Shown here piece after piece: positions 1-13,711 of a DNA stretch of 64,000 nt. Position 1 is the first letter of the stretch. Each line of letters opens with the position of its first letter. The notes beneath the pieces were generated by a model that was not told the origin of the DNA, ran no database searches, and worked only from the letters and a program-made list of their open reading frames with translations. A program made the translations under genes and the position numbers. Origin of the DNA: Zonotrichia leucophrys gambelii (taxonomy: Eukaryota > Chordata > Aves > Passeriformes > Passerellidae); NCBI RefSeq assembly GCF_028769735.1, contig NC_088178.1, positions 13,976,857 to 14,040,856 on the forward strand, given 5' to 3'.

Positions 1-2929
1 TCCTCTGAAGTCCAAATGCAACTTGCATTTTAATAAATAGTATCCACTGAAAGTCATGAAATTAAGGAGCAGAGGATTTGATAGAAAACAGCACAAGTTG
101 TGATTCCTTTATGTGTTGTTTGCTCAGCCTAACTTTTCTGTAACAGTCAGCTGAAGAGTATCGAGACTATTTTTGGTGAGCACTCCTCACCAAAGACATT
201 GTTCTTTTGATGAACATTCCAGAGGAAACTAGGAGGATTTGTACTTGCCTTCTTTTTTTTTTTTTTTTTGTTTTGTGGCATTTAAGCCCATTTTTCTTAA
301 AGCTTTCTGGCTTATGGTTATTATGAGCTCCCTTATGGGAAATACTGTGAATGTTGACTTTACAGTGACTGCAGACTCTGAATGCTCAGTACTTTGCTGA
401 TTTCAGCTTTACTCACCTCTGGTTTGTCTAGCTAGCTTCTCAAATCTAATTTTCTTTTTCTCCCACTAATGACTCTGCTGATCAACTCATTTTGATATTC
501 CAGAGTCTCAGTTAGTTTTGTGAGAAATACTCAATGTTGCAAAAAAGTGTCCTGGAGATTTATTTGGCAATATTCAGCTGCTTTTATCCTAAATGCATTC
601 TGGAGGAGTGGATCTGAGGGGTATGTGGTACCACTTAAGATCCTGACTGTTGGAAAAGGCTTTTCTTACTAAGTGTTGATTTTTGCAGCTGTTTACATGA
701 TATTGTTTTAAGCACAAATATCCCTTTTTAACTTCAGAATTACTTTGTGAAGCAAGTTTCCAAGAAGTTCTCCAGGAAAGCATCCAGAACATGAAAGCCA
801 ACAACTGGATTCCTTTATGGCTTCTGCGGTATTCAGTCATTGTTAAAAGCAGAGGAATTATCAAGTCCAAAGGCTATATCATACAAGCTAAAAGAAATGC
901 ATCTTAAAACACTGGTTTTTTTGTTGGTGGTTTTTTTTTTTTTGTAAAGGCTGTTTAAATTTCTCTGGGATGGGGGAACATTGCATTTTTCATAGAAAGA
1001 TTTTTACAGCATTTATAATGAACTACCAAAAGTTGTAATTATTCAGTGTGATGTCAGTAGGAGTGTCTGTAATGTTCTAACACTATTTTTCTTAACTATT
1101 GATGGGTTCATTCAAAATATGAAATATTTCGGGGCTTTTTTAATTGAAGATATCTGTAGAGTAACAGTTTAAAATAATTTCCTTTTTATGACCAGTTCAC
1201 TGTAAAAAATAACATTATATTTTAGCTGCCATTAGGTAGCATGGAGAAACATATATTTTTGTTTTTTTAAAAAACAAATTTCTCTTAAATCATACTTACC
1301 TGGTGAATACATTTCAAGCATTCAAGGACTAGCTTTTATAGAAAAATTGTCATTTTTTTAATGATTCAATACCCCCAAAAATTAAGCTGTTATCTCATTA
1401 CTTGATATGTATATATAGTCAAGTCAGCTATTTAATTTGTGGGTGTGGGAAAACTGGTTTATTTTTAACATAGTGGAGAAAACCCCTATGATTTAGAAGA
1501 AAATGCATCTTCCAAATTACTTTCTGATTGTTACTTGAATTGCTTCTGGCTTCTTTGTGCCTCGATACGCTTCATTTAATGTTCGCACAAGTGTGATGGC
1601 ATTTTTACTGTTTGAAATAGAAACTGTATCAATAGTGAATGTTTAAAATAAGATTGGAAAACAAGCAGTGAAGAAATCTGTTCATCAAAAATTGTGCCTG
1701 TCTCCTTCTCAACTGTGGCTTGTTTTTTTGATACTTGTGAACTACACAAGCAATTAGCCAAGTAGAATAGACAGAAATGCTGATGCTGTTCACTAAAATT
1801 AATTAGTTCTTGTGAGGTTGCCTGGGAAACTTGTTGCTTGAGTGCCACTCAGAAAAGATGAAGCAAGGCTTAGCCTGAAGTTAGGTATCTTTCTGCTTAG
1901 CAGCAGATTAGCACATTGGCTTTTTAACCCCAGAGAGATTGCTGCAGCTAAGGCAAGGCTTTTGGTTTAATGTAGTCCTTGTGTCAAAAAGGCCTTTTCC
2001 TTTCCTTGGCCTTTAAATGAGAGTAAATACCTAAAGTTCAACTTGTAGTTTAGCAGGAACTTTGATACCAAGTGTCTAAAACAGTAAATTACATTTTGAT
2101 TTCAGACAGGGGCATGGCCTCATACTGGTGGTAGTCATTAACTTTGTTGTACATATTTTGATATTTGGACTGTAAGGGAATGACTTTTCACCAACGTCTT
2201 TCAAATTCTTCATAGAGGCAGCAAGTGGAATTTGAATGCCTGTAGGTAGTGCCTGGAGTGTCAGCTTCCTGTAATCCATTCCACTATGTTTAATGAATTC
2301 AGGTTTTTCAAGGTACCTTAGTCCTCAGATATTGTTTTTGTAGTGGCAAATAGCAGGAAATTTTCTTAGCTTCTTCAGTTCTCTTGACAAATGAGACAAA
2401 CAGGGAATTGAAACTAGTAATGCATCAATAAAAGTTTGGATGTTTTTCTCTTAATAAAAATGAAGTGTTTTTTTTAATGTTGGGCCAGTGTGCATCAGAG
2501 TTCAAAATTACCTTAGTTTAATTTTAAACTTCCCTACTATCTCTGTGCTGTGTGCTTATGATTTAACCACTACCTGTAATCTCTGTGTATTTGACTGAAT
2601 CTGTACCTTACCAGACTTGCGTGTGTGCTCAGGTTTTTATATTGAAATGCTACAAAACAGGAACTGTGCTAACCCCATGTAAAGGCTGCTCTAATGGGAT
2701 GATTTATTTCCTTTCTGTAGACTGCTGATCGTTTGCTTGCTGTAGAAAAGTACCTTCTAAGACCTGCCATTTCTAGAGTCACCAATAGCATAACACTTTA
2801 TCAAATTACCACATTATCTCATTCATTTGGTTTGCATCGAGATGGGCAAGAGGGGATTTCCTTCCATGAGAAACCTGAAAGTCTAAGTAAAATTTGAAAC
2901 CCCCGTAGGCATTTTAGTGCAGCATTTTA
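1..2929. other. Intergenic AT-rich DNA, probable GCLM 3' flank
   Basis: No exon with recognisable protein similarity is visible on either strand. The stretch is AT-rich with poly-T runs (about 251-269 and 932-944). A polyadenylation hexamer AATAAA lies at 2427-2432 and another AATAAA-like site near 2452. In mammals GCLM lies just upstream of DNTTIP2 on the same strand, so this could be the long 3' UTR and downstream flank of GCLM. That is inference from gene order; no GCLM coding sequence was seen. Confidence 0.35.
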
Positions 2930-3335
2930 CACTTTTCCAAGTGCCTGCACGGGGGTCACGCGTCGCGGGGCCGCCCGCACCCTTCTTCCTGCTGCGGGCC
3001 CGGAAGGGCGGGCGGCGGGACGGAAGGAAGGAGGGCAGGGAGGAAGGGGCGGGCTCGGCAGCAGCAGCAGCATGGTGAACACCCGGCGGGCGGCGGCGCG
3101 GCGCCGGGAGCCCGGGCCGCGGACAGGCGGCGGCGGCAGCAGCAGCCCCGGCGATGGCGATCCCGATCCCGCCGGTGCTGCGGAGGTGAGCGGAGCCGGG
3201 AGCGGGGCGGGCGGGCGGTGCAGCCTCCGCTCGGAGCGCGGCCGCGGGGCCGGAGGGGCGGTGTCGGTGCGCCCGCCGTGCCCGTGCCTGCAGCCGCCCG
3301 AGGTCATTGGGCCATTTGGCTTTGGCAGTTAAAGG
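2930..3335 (+). promoter_or_regulatory. CpG-island promoter of DNTTIP2
   Basis: An abrupt switch from AT-rich to GC- and CpG-rich sequence surrounds the DNTTIP2 start codon. It contains GGGCGG/GGGCGGG GC-boxes and ETS-like GGAAG motifs between about 3000 and 3050, and no TATA box, which is typical of a housekeeping-type promoter. The island covers the first coding exon and the start of intron 1. The transcription start itself cannot be fixed from sequence alone. Confidence 0.75.
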
Positions 3336-6300
3336 CAGGCTTATTTTATTTGCATGACAGATGTTTTAGCGTTTCTGTCACTTAAAATAATACTTAGCAG
3401 ATCATACCTTGTTTTGCGATTGCTGAGAGGCCAGCTTGTTCGTAGACCTAAAATTGTTTTTGGACACCATTTTGGGGCACATTTTGATAGTTGATAGTGT
3501 TTAGTGGCTTATAGTTGAGGAAGTCTTTGAATATTTCTGAACGTTTTCCTGGATTTGCTTCCCCTGACAACTTGACAGAACTTTTTGGAATTAGGAGGTA
3601 CTTGTTTATATTTCTTAAAGGATGTGTATGTTTCTTCTCCTGCCCTGACCAAAATACAGTAGAGATAAGCAAGGGATGGTTTGTTAAGGCTTCTTCCACA
3701 TAGGTAGGGCTACACAGAGATGCATGTTTTGAGTTTAAGTAGATTTGTTTTAAAAGTTTGCTAGCGATTTTTATAGCATTCTTTTTATGTAGTTATTTTA
3801 TCTGTCAGTACCATATATTTTTTTACTCCTTTTCTAGGTGGGATCTGCTGAAATTAGTACTCCTGTGGCTAGGAGGATGACCAGAAGAACTAAATCGGCT
3901 CGTAAGCCAGAGGTGATTCAGGAATGTCCGTTTGAAGAGTTGGAACATGCAGAAATGAAATCAGATGTCAGTGATAGCTCAGAGATGCAGATCACTAGGA
4001 ATGAGAACACAGCTGTCCCATCAGCACAATCAGTTGCTGAGCCACAAGTTGATGGTTATGTGTCAGAAGCAGAATCAAACTGCTCTTCTGTATCCGGTCT
4101 CCAGACACCTTTGTTTGTAAGAGTAACACGGAGGCGACAAATTGTAATTCCTTATCAACCAGATTCTGCTGACAAAAAAAGACATGACAGTACAGCTTTT
4201 GTAAATAAGTTAAGTAGGATTCAGGATGAAGATGATGTCTCTGAAGCGGAGTCTTGTTCCTCTGCTGTTTCTGGTGTCCAGATGCTTAATGTTCCCACAA
4301 GTACAAGGAGCAGACAAAGTAAAAAGAAATTGCAGCCACACAGAGTTCCTGAAGCCCAGAGTGAAAATACTTCTGATGCAGAATCATGTTGCCCGAGTTC
4401 TCTTGTGGAACCATGTGCCACTCCAAAACGAATTACTAGGAGCATGCAAATGAAATCACAAGCAGAAAATACTAAGCAGACCGAGAAAAAAAATAAATCT
4501 GTTTCAGAGGATGAGAATTTAATTGAGGACACTGTTAAATCTGATCCCATCATAATTTCTGATTCTAGGCCTAGTGCAGAACTTGTCAATGACACAGAAA
4601 ATGCTTCCATTCTCATTGATGGTAATAAAGAACCCAGTTCACCTAGAAATAAATGTGCTAATGCAACCTGGAGTGAAGATGCAAAAGAAGAGGTTTTAAA
4701 TGATGTGGCATCCAGTCCTACAAAAACAAAACACAGTGACACTAAATCACCTGTGAAAAAAACAAAAAAAAATACGCAGTCTGTTGAGACAGACCATTCA
4801 GATACAATGTGTGGCCAAATACAAGAAGATCACAGTAAAATACTTGCAAGGAAGGGGAAATTGGAGCATGTGTCTGTTTCTTTGACAGACTGCATGAGTC
4901 CCAAACAATTCCTAGAATCCCAAGGACAAGTAACACCAGAGGAAAGTAAAAAAATTACAGAATGTGAAAGAGCAGATGCTGAGACAGATGCACAGCAGTC
5001 TTTCTCATGTGATGATAAATTAAGGAAGAGTAAGCAAGCAAGTGCAGTGAGCAGCCCATCAATGGACATGGCTGTTGGCCAGACAACTGAAAGCATTGGT
5101 AAGGGCAGGATGCTTAAAATTGGTGCAGACAGTGGTGACAACCAAACAGAAGAAAATGAGGTATCACACAGCAGTGAAAAACCAAGCAATGATAATAACT
5201 CCCTTGCACTGTTTCTGAGCAACAGTGAAAGTGATGACTCTGAAAATAGTGATGTGGCAGACATAGATACAGTTGATGAGAATCTGTGTTATAAAAAGTC
5301 AGATGAGAAAACTCCTTCCTTCAAAAAATCTTTAAAAAGTGGTTCACTGCACGTTGAAGGTCTTTTTGCAATTGATACTGAGCCTGGCATGAGTTCCAGC
5401 CAGAACTATTATCTGGATGATGTAGACCAAGACAGTGATGCTAAAAGTGAGCATGAAGGAGGTGAAAAAGATAAAGAATCAGACTTAGAAGAGGATGAAG
5501 AGGAATTGATAGATGAAGATGAAAAAGATGAAGACGATGATCTGCTGAAAAATAAGGTTGATGTGTAAGTATCTTACTAGGAATAGCTAAAGAAACTGCA
5601 TTTCATTTAAGAATATGCACATTAAGTGCAGAATAAATAAGGGACTAGTCGTATCACATATGTCATGTTGCTGCAGAAAATGGTGTTGCACATATTATAA
5701 AATATGAATATGGTCCATAAATTTAGGTTTTGGGATTATTTTCAGTTTTGAATATAGTAGGAACAGAAATCTGAATTTTTTTTGGCATCTGGAGGCCTTG
5801 TATGTGTTCAGCCTAGAAAACAATGTGAAACTGTTCATGCTGACTGAATTGGTTATTCAGGTCACAGTTTTGTTAATTTTTTTTCCAGTTGGAATGTAGA
5901 TAACGAAAGGTTCAGCAAATTCCTTACACATTGCCTAATTAGATAATGCTTTTTAAATAGTTGCATATAATTTTATATGTCAGTTGTTGCTGTGCTGTGG
6001 ATGGTGACTCTTCAGGTGAAACCTAGGATGGAATCAGAATAATTTAGGTGGAGGGATACTTCTTGAATTCTTGTAGTCCAGCTGGTGCTAAAATCCCTTC
6101 TTGTGTTTAAAGCAGTGAATTCTGTTTTCTTCATACTTTTTATTAAGAGTTATAGTATTTTTACTATCAATATGTTTGGGGTTTTTCTCTTTAGCTAGCA
6201 AGCTTGTCAGAATATAAAAGGATGCTAATCATGAGTTCTTCTGGCAAGGTTAAGCAAATTTAAGAATTCTGTTATACAGAAGATAATATATAAGATGAGA

Positions 6301-9300
6301 GTCCAGCATTAGAGTTAATATGAAAAATTTTGTGGAAGTTACTCCACAGGTTTTTTTTAATAATAAGTCTTATTTCATATAATGGCATGAATTCTCCTGC
6401 ACCTGTTATTTCAAAACTACATAATCTAGATAACAACGCTTAAAATCATTGCAGAACTGAACCTAATTGGGAAAAATAAGAAAAATATTTTTTCTGTTCA
6501 TTTTCCTCAGGACAGTAGAAGGTTTAGCTGCATGCATGTTACAATGTTTTAATAATTAACTATTTCTTTTTTAGTTTACATCTTTCCAGTAGCATAGACC
6601 CTGGTTTGAATATCAAGAAGCTTGGAGGTCTGTATATTAGTTTTGATGCAAAAAATCAGAAGCCTGGATCGAGTGCAATTGAACCACAGAAGAAGAAGAA
6701 GGACCAGGTAACATGTTTATAGTTACTCAGTTACCTGTGACTATAGTAACACAACAATATTAATCTAAGAAGGTTGGTTTGTTTGATTTTAAAGAAGTAT
6801 CATTTTCATGGTTCATTGAGAACTTATATTCTCTTTGACCAGTGTAGTTTTACATTTGGTTTTAATGGTGAAAGTTTAAATATACCTGACTTATCAGAAA
6901 CTGAAAAACATTGCAAATTCTAGCATTACCTTATAAAATAAACGGAAGTTGATTATACCTGGAGTTTTGCCTAATGATACACAAGCTTAAGGTCTGCTGA
7001 CAAGATATTTAGTCCATAGCCAGAATGAATTTCAGTAAATAAGAGTCTATACCCTAGTATAGACTTATCAGGTTTTTTTTCAAAAGCACCCTTTGAAGTA
7101 AAGGGTATGTGTTCTTTTTGTTGAGACTTTTCTTTGGCTCATCCATGATAGTCCTCTTTACTCCAGAGGATTTGCTGTCTCACCCCCTCCTGGGCAAGTC
7201 AGCTGCTTTCTGTTGTTGGCCAGTGCTCTGTTTTGAAGATCTTACTGCTCATGTATTGCATTAGAATGCTTGCTTAGATTCTGCATGATTCCTTCAGTAG
7301 GTTCTGTAAATACAGTTAAGCTGTAAAATTTGTATCAGTGAGGTGGCTCTCTAATGTTCAAAAAAATTCTTACAGCTCTTGCAGAAGAGTGTAATAACTC
7401 CAGACTTTGAAAGAAAGGAATGTGTCCCACCCTACAGGGAGTCACTTCACCAGCTGAAGAAACAGCGCAGGGTAAGTGAAGAGCTGGTAATGCCTCAAAT
7501 AATGAAACAAGGTGTGGTGGAAAGCTGCATGCTGGGACCCTGAGCATATCCAGGCCTCCCTGGAAATGGAGGGATGAGCTGCAGTTTATTAGGGTCTTCT
7601 TTGAGCTGGCCTGTGAAAAGTCATCCTTTCAGTCACAAGCATAGTGAAGTTAATGGTTATATGCTCAGTACAAATCTGTCATTGATGCAGTACTGATAAC
7701 CTCCTTTATAATAATCATAAAATACGTGCTTTAGGGGTCCATATTTACATTCTAAATGCTTTATCTGTCTTTTGTAGGGAGGAGTTCCCTTTTCTGTCCC
7801 GTCCTAGTCACTGAATGCAAATTCATTGTTCTTGGTATTGCATCCTAGGCAGAGCGAGAGAAAACAACAGGTGATGGCTGGTTTGGTATGAAAGCCCCAG
7901 AAATCACAAGTGAACTGAAAAATGATCTGAAAGTTTTGAAGATGAGAGCTTCATTGGACCCTAAGCATTTCTATAAGAAGAATGACAGAGATGGTCTGCC
8001 CAAGTACTTTCAGGTAAGGAAGCAGCAGAAGGTGGCATTGTACTGCTGAAGTTTAAGGATACCTACTAATGCCTATTTTGTAGGTAGCTTCTATGTTAAT
8101 TTAATTTCATATCTTAATTATGAAAGTGTTTTGATTACTTGGCTGGAGTTTGCAACTGTTTAACTTTGTGTTACATATGTATATATGCTGTTGATGTTTT
8201 TAGGTTTGGCTGATCTCATAGAAATGAACAAATATCTTACTGAATCCATATTTTGAACCCTCAGGGGACTAGATTTTCACTGCTTTTTTGGAGTACTGGC
8301 CTTTGTAAACAAGTGTGTAGAAAATAATTGGCTTTTATTTTCTTACTAGCTAATACAGTTTAAATGGAGACAGCTGCCTTTGTGATAAGCTGAAATTTTT
8401 GCTGCTTGTAGCTCTCAGCTTTGAAATTGTTCGTATCAATAAAGAAATTACTGGGTAAGCTGTAGAAATAGGCCTCCAGAAACTTTGAATAGTTAGCATG
8501 CTTGAGGAAAGGTTTTCATTTCTCAAAATATTACCACTTCACTCTGAAGTGTCCAGGATGTTATATATTGTGAAATTAGAGAAACTTGGACTGAAGTGTT
8601 CCACATAAGTGTTCCAGACAGGTTAATTTTCACTGCATGAAACATGTGCTGTGTGTATCTTCACTGCTGACCTGAGCCATGAGAGCTGACTGACACCCTG
8701 GTTGGGAAGATGGGATGGGTTTCAGGATGAGGCCCTTGTATTGGGGCTGTGGGGCCCTGATACTGCCCTGGTACAGCTGCTGTGCAGTCATCTAGCAGAA
8801 CCACCAGGAGGAGGGACTGGAAGAGGTTTAAGGTGGTCATAAAGGTTCCTTTCCCCTTATGTTTAAAATGTTTAAAAGTTAGGAACTTTAATGAATTAAA
8901 GTGTTGATACAGCAGTCCAGCATTGAAAATGTACAGTCTTAAAGCTCAGGCCTTCCTCTGTGCACTATGCAAGGAGACCAAAAGGGACTCTGCATACAAA
9001 ACATGACTTAATTGTTTTGGTTTTTTGCACTTTTATTAGGCAGCTGTCATTCTCATCTGCTCTATAGGTGTCTGCACACTGGTTGCTGGGGATTTAAAAA
9101 AAAAAGGCAAAATAATCAACATCTTGCTGTTCATGTACAGTGAGAATGTTTTCATTTTTGTTTCCTAGGTTGGAACTGTAGTTGATTCTCCCATAGACTT
9201 TTATCACAGTCGAATCCCTAAGAAGCAGAGGAAGAGAACAATTGTGGAGGAGCTGCTTGCAGATTCAGAGTTCAGAAGGTATTTAAAAGTAGTTCTGTAA

Positions 9301-10722
9301 TTCTAATATCCCATGTAAAAGAGGAGTATTTTTAACTCTATAGCCTTTTCTTGTTTTATTCAGCTTGTAGGGTGGTTTTTGATACTTCAAAGAAAAATTT
9401 TTAGTCTTTTAGCATTTCCATAGTACTGCAGTTTAGAAGGTCTAAGGAACCTTTATCTAAGGGGATAATTAGAATGAGATAATGTATATTTAATCTTCAT
9501 TAAAGGATTTTATCCAACTTCAACCATCACTATTGGCAGCCACTCTTAAAGACTGAATATTTTTTCTTGGCATAATTGACTGAAAAGAGCAGTCTGTAAT
9601 TCTGTGAATGTTGATATTATTTCATTTTATAAGTACATCAGTCTGCCACCTGTCATGGGAATCAAAATTGTGCCAGCAGGCTTACCTGAATATTATGATT
9701 GGATTGATTAATGTCTGCACAGCTTACAGTTTTTGGAGTAGATAATTTTGTTGGTCCATTTTGGTATTGGTTATTACATGATGTTAATATTCACTTCTCC
9801 TTTCATATGTTTTCTTTGAAGTGGTGCATGGTTTGGGATTATAGAGTTAATTTTGTCAGACTTGTAAATTTAATTATAATGTTGGGAAGGCAAGTGTCTG
9901 CATCTATTTCTTAAGTAGCTTTCTGATTTGACCTGATTTATTAGATATTTATTAGCAAGGAGTTTTAAAAATTAATGTATTTGAAATTTGATCAATTAAT
10001 TTATGTTGTGCCTAATTAAGGGCTTTAATCATATACTTCAGCATTAGTCAGATATTTGTCAGATTTTGGTGTTGCATTTAAAGCCTCAGCAGTACTCAGT
10101 GTGCAGTGTCTGTGGTGCTCATCACTGCAGGTACACAAGAGTCTGTTAGAGGAGCTCACATTCAGCAATTACCCTGCTTGTTGTTGGGTATTCACCTCAT
10201 CTCAGTTGTCCATCTGCAGTGGAGTAAGGTTTATTCTCCTGAGTGTGGTGAGAAGGCACTATAAAATGGCTGTAGTTTCTTCATGGTGTTGTGGAAATGG
10301 CTGAGTCCTCCCCTTGTGAGCAGCAGCAGTGTTTCAGCCAACTGTCCAAAATGTGACTGCATATGTAATGAGGACACCCTCCCTCCCCCAACCAAATTTA
10401 ATTACAAAATTCAACAGAATTTACTTCCAAAGCAAATTTACCTGCATTTATCATTGATCCAACTACTGATTCCCTTTACTTATGCATAAATGTATGAATC
10501 AAAGAAACCGATTCAGAAAAGATGAGGAAGCTCAGTTTGGCAAATAATGTGCATAGAGTAGTGTCCATGTTATCTTTTCCTGAACTTTGGTTTGCCGTGC
10601 TTAAAAGTAAATTATCTGTTTTGTTCAGATATAATAAAAAGAAGTATCAGGAGATCATGAGTGAAAAAGCAGCTTTTGCAGCAGGGAAGAGGAATCGGAA
10701 GAAGAAGAAATTTCACAATTAA
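3072..10722 (+). CDS. DNTTIP2: DNTTIP2 (TdIF2), seven coding exons
   Basis: Nucleolar acidic protein that binds terminal deoxynucleotidyltransferase and belongs to the Fcf2 family of small-subunit pre-rRNA processing factors. Exons: 3072-3185, 3838-5564, 6575-6707, 7376-7471, 7849-8013, 9169-9278 and 10629-10722; all introns are GT-AG and the phases agree, giving 812 residues (human is about 756). The start ATG sits in a CAGCATGG context inside the CpG island. Residues about 40-610 (exon 2) are low-complexity, Ser/Asp/Glu-rich and disordered, with three related S-(E/D)-AES motifs near residues 110, 170 and 215 and an acidic run near 580-610. Exons 5-7 carry the Fcf2 domain: a GWFGMKAPE motif, then LKNDLKVLKMRASLDPKHFYK, and finally a basic tail rich in Lys/Arg. 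The family match is clear; the exon 6 donor (GTATTT) is the weakest splice site. Confidence 0.95.
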
Positions 10723-10866
10723 GAATTGAAGAAAAATCCCAAGCTGGAACAACTTGTTTGTTATAAAACTTTATTACAGAATGCTTTGGTTGTGGTGTTG
10801 TGTTTGGTTTCTTTTAAGATTGCAGGTGAGATGCAAATTGAGGTTTAGGGAAATTTTTGCTGTGAG

Positions 10867-10872
10867 AATAAA
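10867..10872 (+). terminator. Polyadenylation signal of DNTTIP2
   Basis: An AATAAA hexamer lies about 145 bases after the DNTTIP2 stop codon at 10720-10722, which is a reasonable distance for a short 3' UTR. Further AATAAA-like sites follow in the AT-rich flank (for example near 11335), so longer 3' ends are possible. Confidence 0.6.
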
Positions 10873-12600
10873 GCTAGGAAACTTTAGCAAATTATCAGGT
10901 ATCTCAATTTAAATTAATTTCGATTTTAAAATTGCTATATATTTTGATTAATATTTATGTAAAGAGATAATGATATGAAAGCATATATTAAATCTGAGTA
11001 AAAAATTCAGCTTCACAGATTGTGGTCTTCTCAGGCTTCAGACTTCACATCAGTTAATTAGTAAATTCAGTTTAAAGTTATATGCATAATTTATCTTGGC
11101 ACATATTGTGTGCTAGAATATATTTTTCCTTGACTTGTGAGAGGTGCTGCTGGCCAAAACTGTAATGGAAAGTATTGAAAAATGGTTTGGTTGTGAAGGG
11201 TTTATTTCAACACTGACCATAATGGTACAGAGAATGTCCTGGAATTCAGTGCCTGCACATATACTTTTATATTTATGTGTGTATACATTATAATATATAT
11301 ATATTATTTAGAAGAGACAAATTACATATTATTTAATAAATAAGTAAGTAATACATATAACTCATATTTTAACAATCATATTTTGTTTTTATTAATTTTT
11401 ACCATTTAATTATTGTCCAATGATATTTTTGGAAATAACATTGGCATCCATTATGTAGGGTGTGTTGTGCAGATTGTCTGTTAGCTGCCCTGGAATAGCT
11501 CAAGCTGAGCAAATAGAGTGAGTCTGGAAGGCCTCTGCTGCCACTGCAGAGCCACAGATGTCACTGGCTCAGTTCCCCTTCAGTGACAGTTCACGACCAG
11601 CACTGTGTTTGGTTGGTTTTTAATGACCTGCTCATTATTGCTGTTACAGTTAGTGTAACTTGGTTACTGCCCTGAGGTACAGAAAAGATGGATAGTAGAA
11701 GAAATTAAACTGGCACTACATTGTCTTAGGTGGATTGGGTGATTAGGATGTAGAAGTCACTGTCAGAGCACCAGTGGTTGATTGGTTTCTTGCCACAAGA
11801 ACACCGAATCTTAAAGGTTGCAGATCTTAAGCAAGGAATGCTTAACTATGTTCTTGACTAATGTTTAACCATCAAGTTTTCTACTGAGAATTAGTTTTTT
11901 TAAGGATTAGTTATTTATGATGAAATGAGCATTGTGGTATGTAGTGACCACCAACTGATGCTTGAAAGAAATTTTCCTCAGATCCTTTAGAGTGTTTTTT
12001 ATCATTCCAACATTGTCCATAATGTTGTACTACCAGAAACAGACAGGAATCTAGAGTCCTTAAGAAGTCTTCATGGCCTGGAGATGACTGGTGTCAAAGT
12101 AAAGTGAATTAATTGGGAAATATTAAACAAGTACAAGTAGAACCACCTGTCCCTAGGTCTCAGTTAATATGCACAGGCTATTTTAATGCAATTATATTTA
12201 GGCCAGTATCTCAATTTCCAGTAAATGATAAAAAAGCCAATAAAAACAGCTAGGTGTCTTGTTCTCTGGCTGAGACATGGAGGCACAAAAAAATGTAAAC
12301 TGAACACTGAGAAGAAAACAAGGCATCACAGTAGATGTCATTCTGTTGCATCGTGGGGTGTTCCAAATGCAACTTTGCAAAAGCATCTTGCAAGTCTGAA
12401 AGCCTTTGAGACAGACATGCAAGCTGTGGTGTTACACAGCAAGCAACAACTCTGTGCTTGGGCTGCTCAATAGCTCCAGCAGTTACTTCATATGCAGCAT
12501 AGCTAGAAGGGGATTTGGCTTGTGCTCTGTATCCTTTCCTTTGATCCTTCTAATCCCTTCTGTTTCCCCCACCCTGTGCCCAGCAAGTGCCCCTGTTGTG
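10873..12600. other. Intergenic AT-rich DNA
   Basis: I see no gene here. The sequence is AT-rich with a TA-rich stretch at about 11265-11345. The short ORFs at 12198-12473 lack codon bias and homology that I can recognise. Confidence 0.5.
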
Positions 12601-12790
12601 TGCAGAGGGTGGGATGTGCAGTGTCCCAGGCTGCAGAGTGGGATGTGCAGTGTCCCAGGGCTGCAGAGGGTGGGATGTGCTGTGTTCAGGGCTGCAGAGG
12701 GGTGGGATGTGCTGTGTTCAGGGCTGCAGAGTGGGATGTGCTGTGTCCCAGGCTGCAGAGGGTGGGATGTGCTGTGTTCCAGGCTGCAGC
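12601..12790. repeat. Minisatellite, about 30-bp unit, six copies
   Basis: Six imperfect head-to-tail units of 28-33 bp share the core GGGATGTGC(T/A)GTGT and CTGCAGAG. The GGGATGTG core recurs at about 12611, 12640, 12672, 12704, 12732 and 12764. Open frames through this block on both strands come from the repeat and are not genes. Confidence 0.9.
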
Positions 12791-13550
12791 CTGGCACCCG
12801 CAGGTTGTGTTGGCTGGCTTGGCCTGAGCTGGTGCCTCAGCCTGTCAGATGTGGCACTGACCAGAGCACCTTCCCTTAACCTCCAGTTTGCCTTAAAACA
12901 GACAGACGGGCTTTGAAATTGACATAAAGGTGAAGGTACTGGAGAGATTGAAACCCAAATGCACCATGTGATTGCCTGTGGTATTAGATTACTCTGGAAA
13001 CACATAAAAACTTTAATGAAGCTCTGCCTATCCATTTTATAAATAGTATATTTATAAGTAATATTGTCTTTTAATGGCAGAAATATTTGTCCTAATTTGT
13101 AATTGCACCTTTACTGACTCTGATGGTTAATGTAATGTGCCTGATGGTGTGGTTCATTTTCCATTTTCTTTTATTGCTTGTAAATAAGCAGAATTGCAGT
13201 GGAAAAGTCACACCTGCAGAATTAAAAATAATTTATCAAGAAAACCCCACAAATTTAATAACTCAGGAATAATGAATCAGATTAATTTATTCCATTCTGA
13301 GCAAAATCAAGGTGCTTTGTTGATTGCTGCTACTGTTTTATTTACAGCAATTTGATTGCTGTAATTAAAATGGCTCTTCATCTTCTGTCGGTAAGTCAGA
13401 AAATATTGTGTTAATTTCTGGTTTGTGCAGTTTGTGGACTTGTTTCGTTATTTGAAACTAACCAGAAATGTATCACAGTGACCCATCGTAACTGAACTGC
13501 CTCCAGGAAAGACGAAGTCTTGGGTTTTTAAGTAAAATTACTTTCGCAGA
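12791..13550. other. Intergenic DNA between minisatellite and CpG island
   Basis: Mostly AT-rich unique sequence. I see no exon, RNA gene or mobile element. Confidence 0.45.
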
Positions 13551-13630
13551 CAGTTCTGGAAGCGTAGCGGCCCCACAGGGCCGCTTGTCGGTTCGGACCG
13601 CTGTGGCGGAGCTTGGGCCAGGGGAGCAGG

Positions 13631-13711
13631 AGCAGAGCCCTTCTCCCGCAGCCTGAGGGCGGCAGGGGAAGCAGCAGAGCCCTTCTCCCGCAGCCTGAGG
13701 GCGGCAGGAGA
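13631..13711. repeat. 42-bp tandem duplication
   Basis: Two near-identical head-to-tail copies start at 13631 and 13673 (core AGCAGAGCCCTTCTCCCGCA). They lie in the CpG island. Several overlapping ORFs on both strands here are by-products of the GC-rich repeat. Confidence 0.85.

Noticed and set aside
1..2929. Looked for the last coding exon of GCLM
   Set aside because: No matching sequence recognised; only an inferred 3' flank remains.
4221..4742. 173-codon frame antisense to DNTTIP2 exon 2
   Set aside because: Mirror of a real coding exon with biased Ser/Glu codons; no promoter or homology.
5565..10628. Looked for snoRNAs in DNTTIP2 introns, since ribosome-biogenesis genes often host them
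   Set aside because: No convincing paired C/D boxes with a terminal stem, or H/ACA hairpins, were seen.
12406..12916. Overlapping frames of 100-157 codons
   Set aside because: Produced by the 30-bp minisatellite on both strands.
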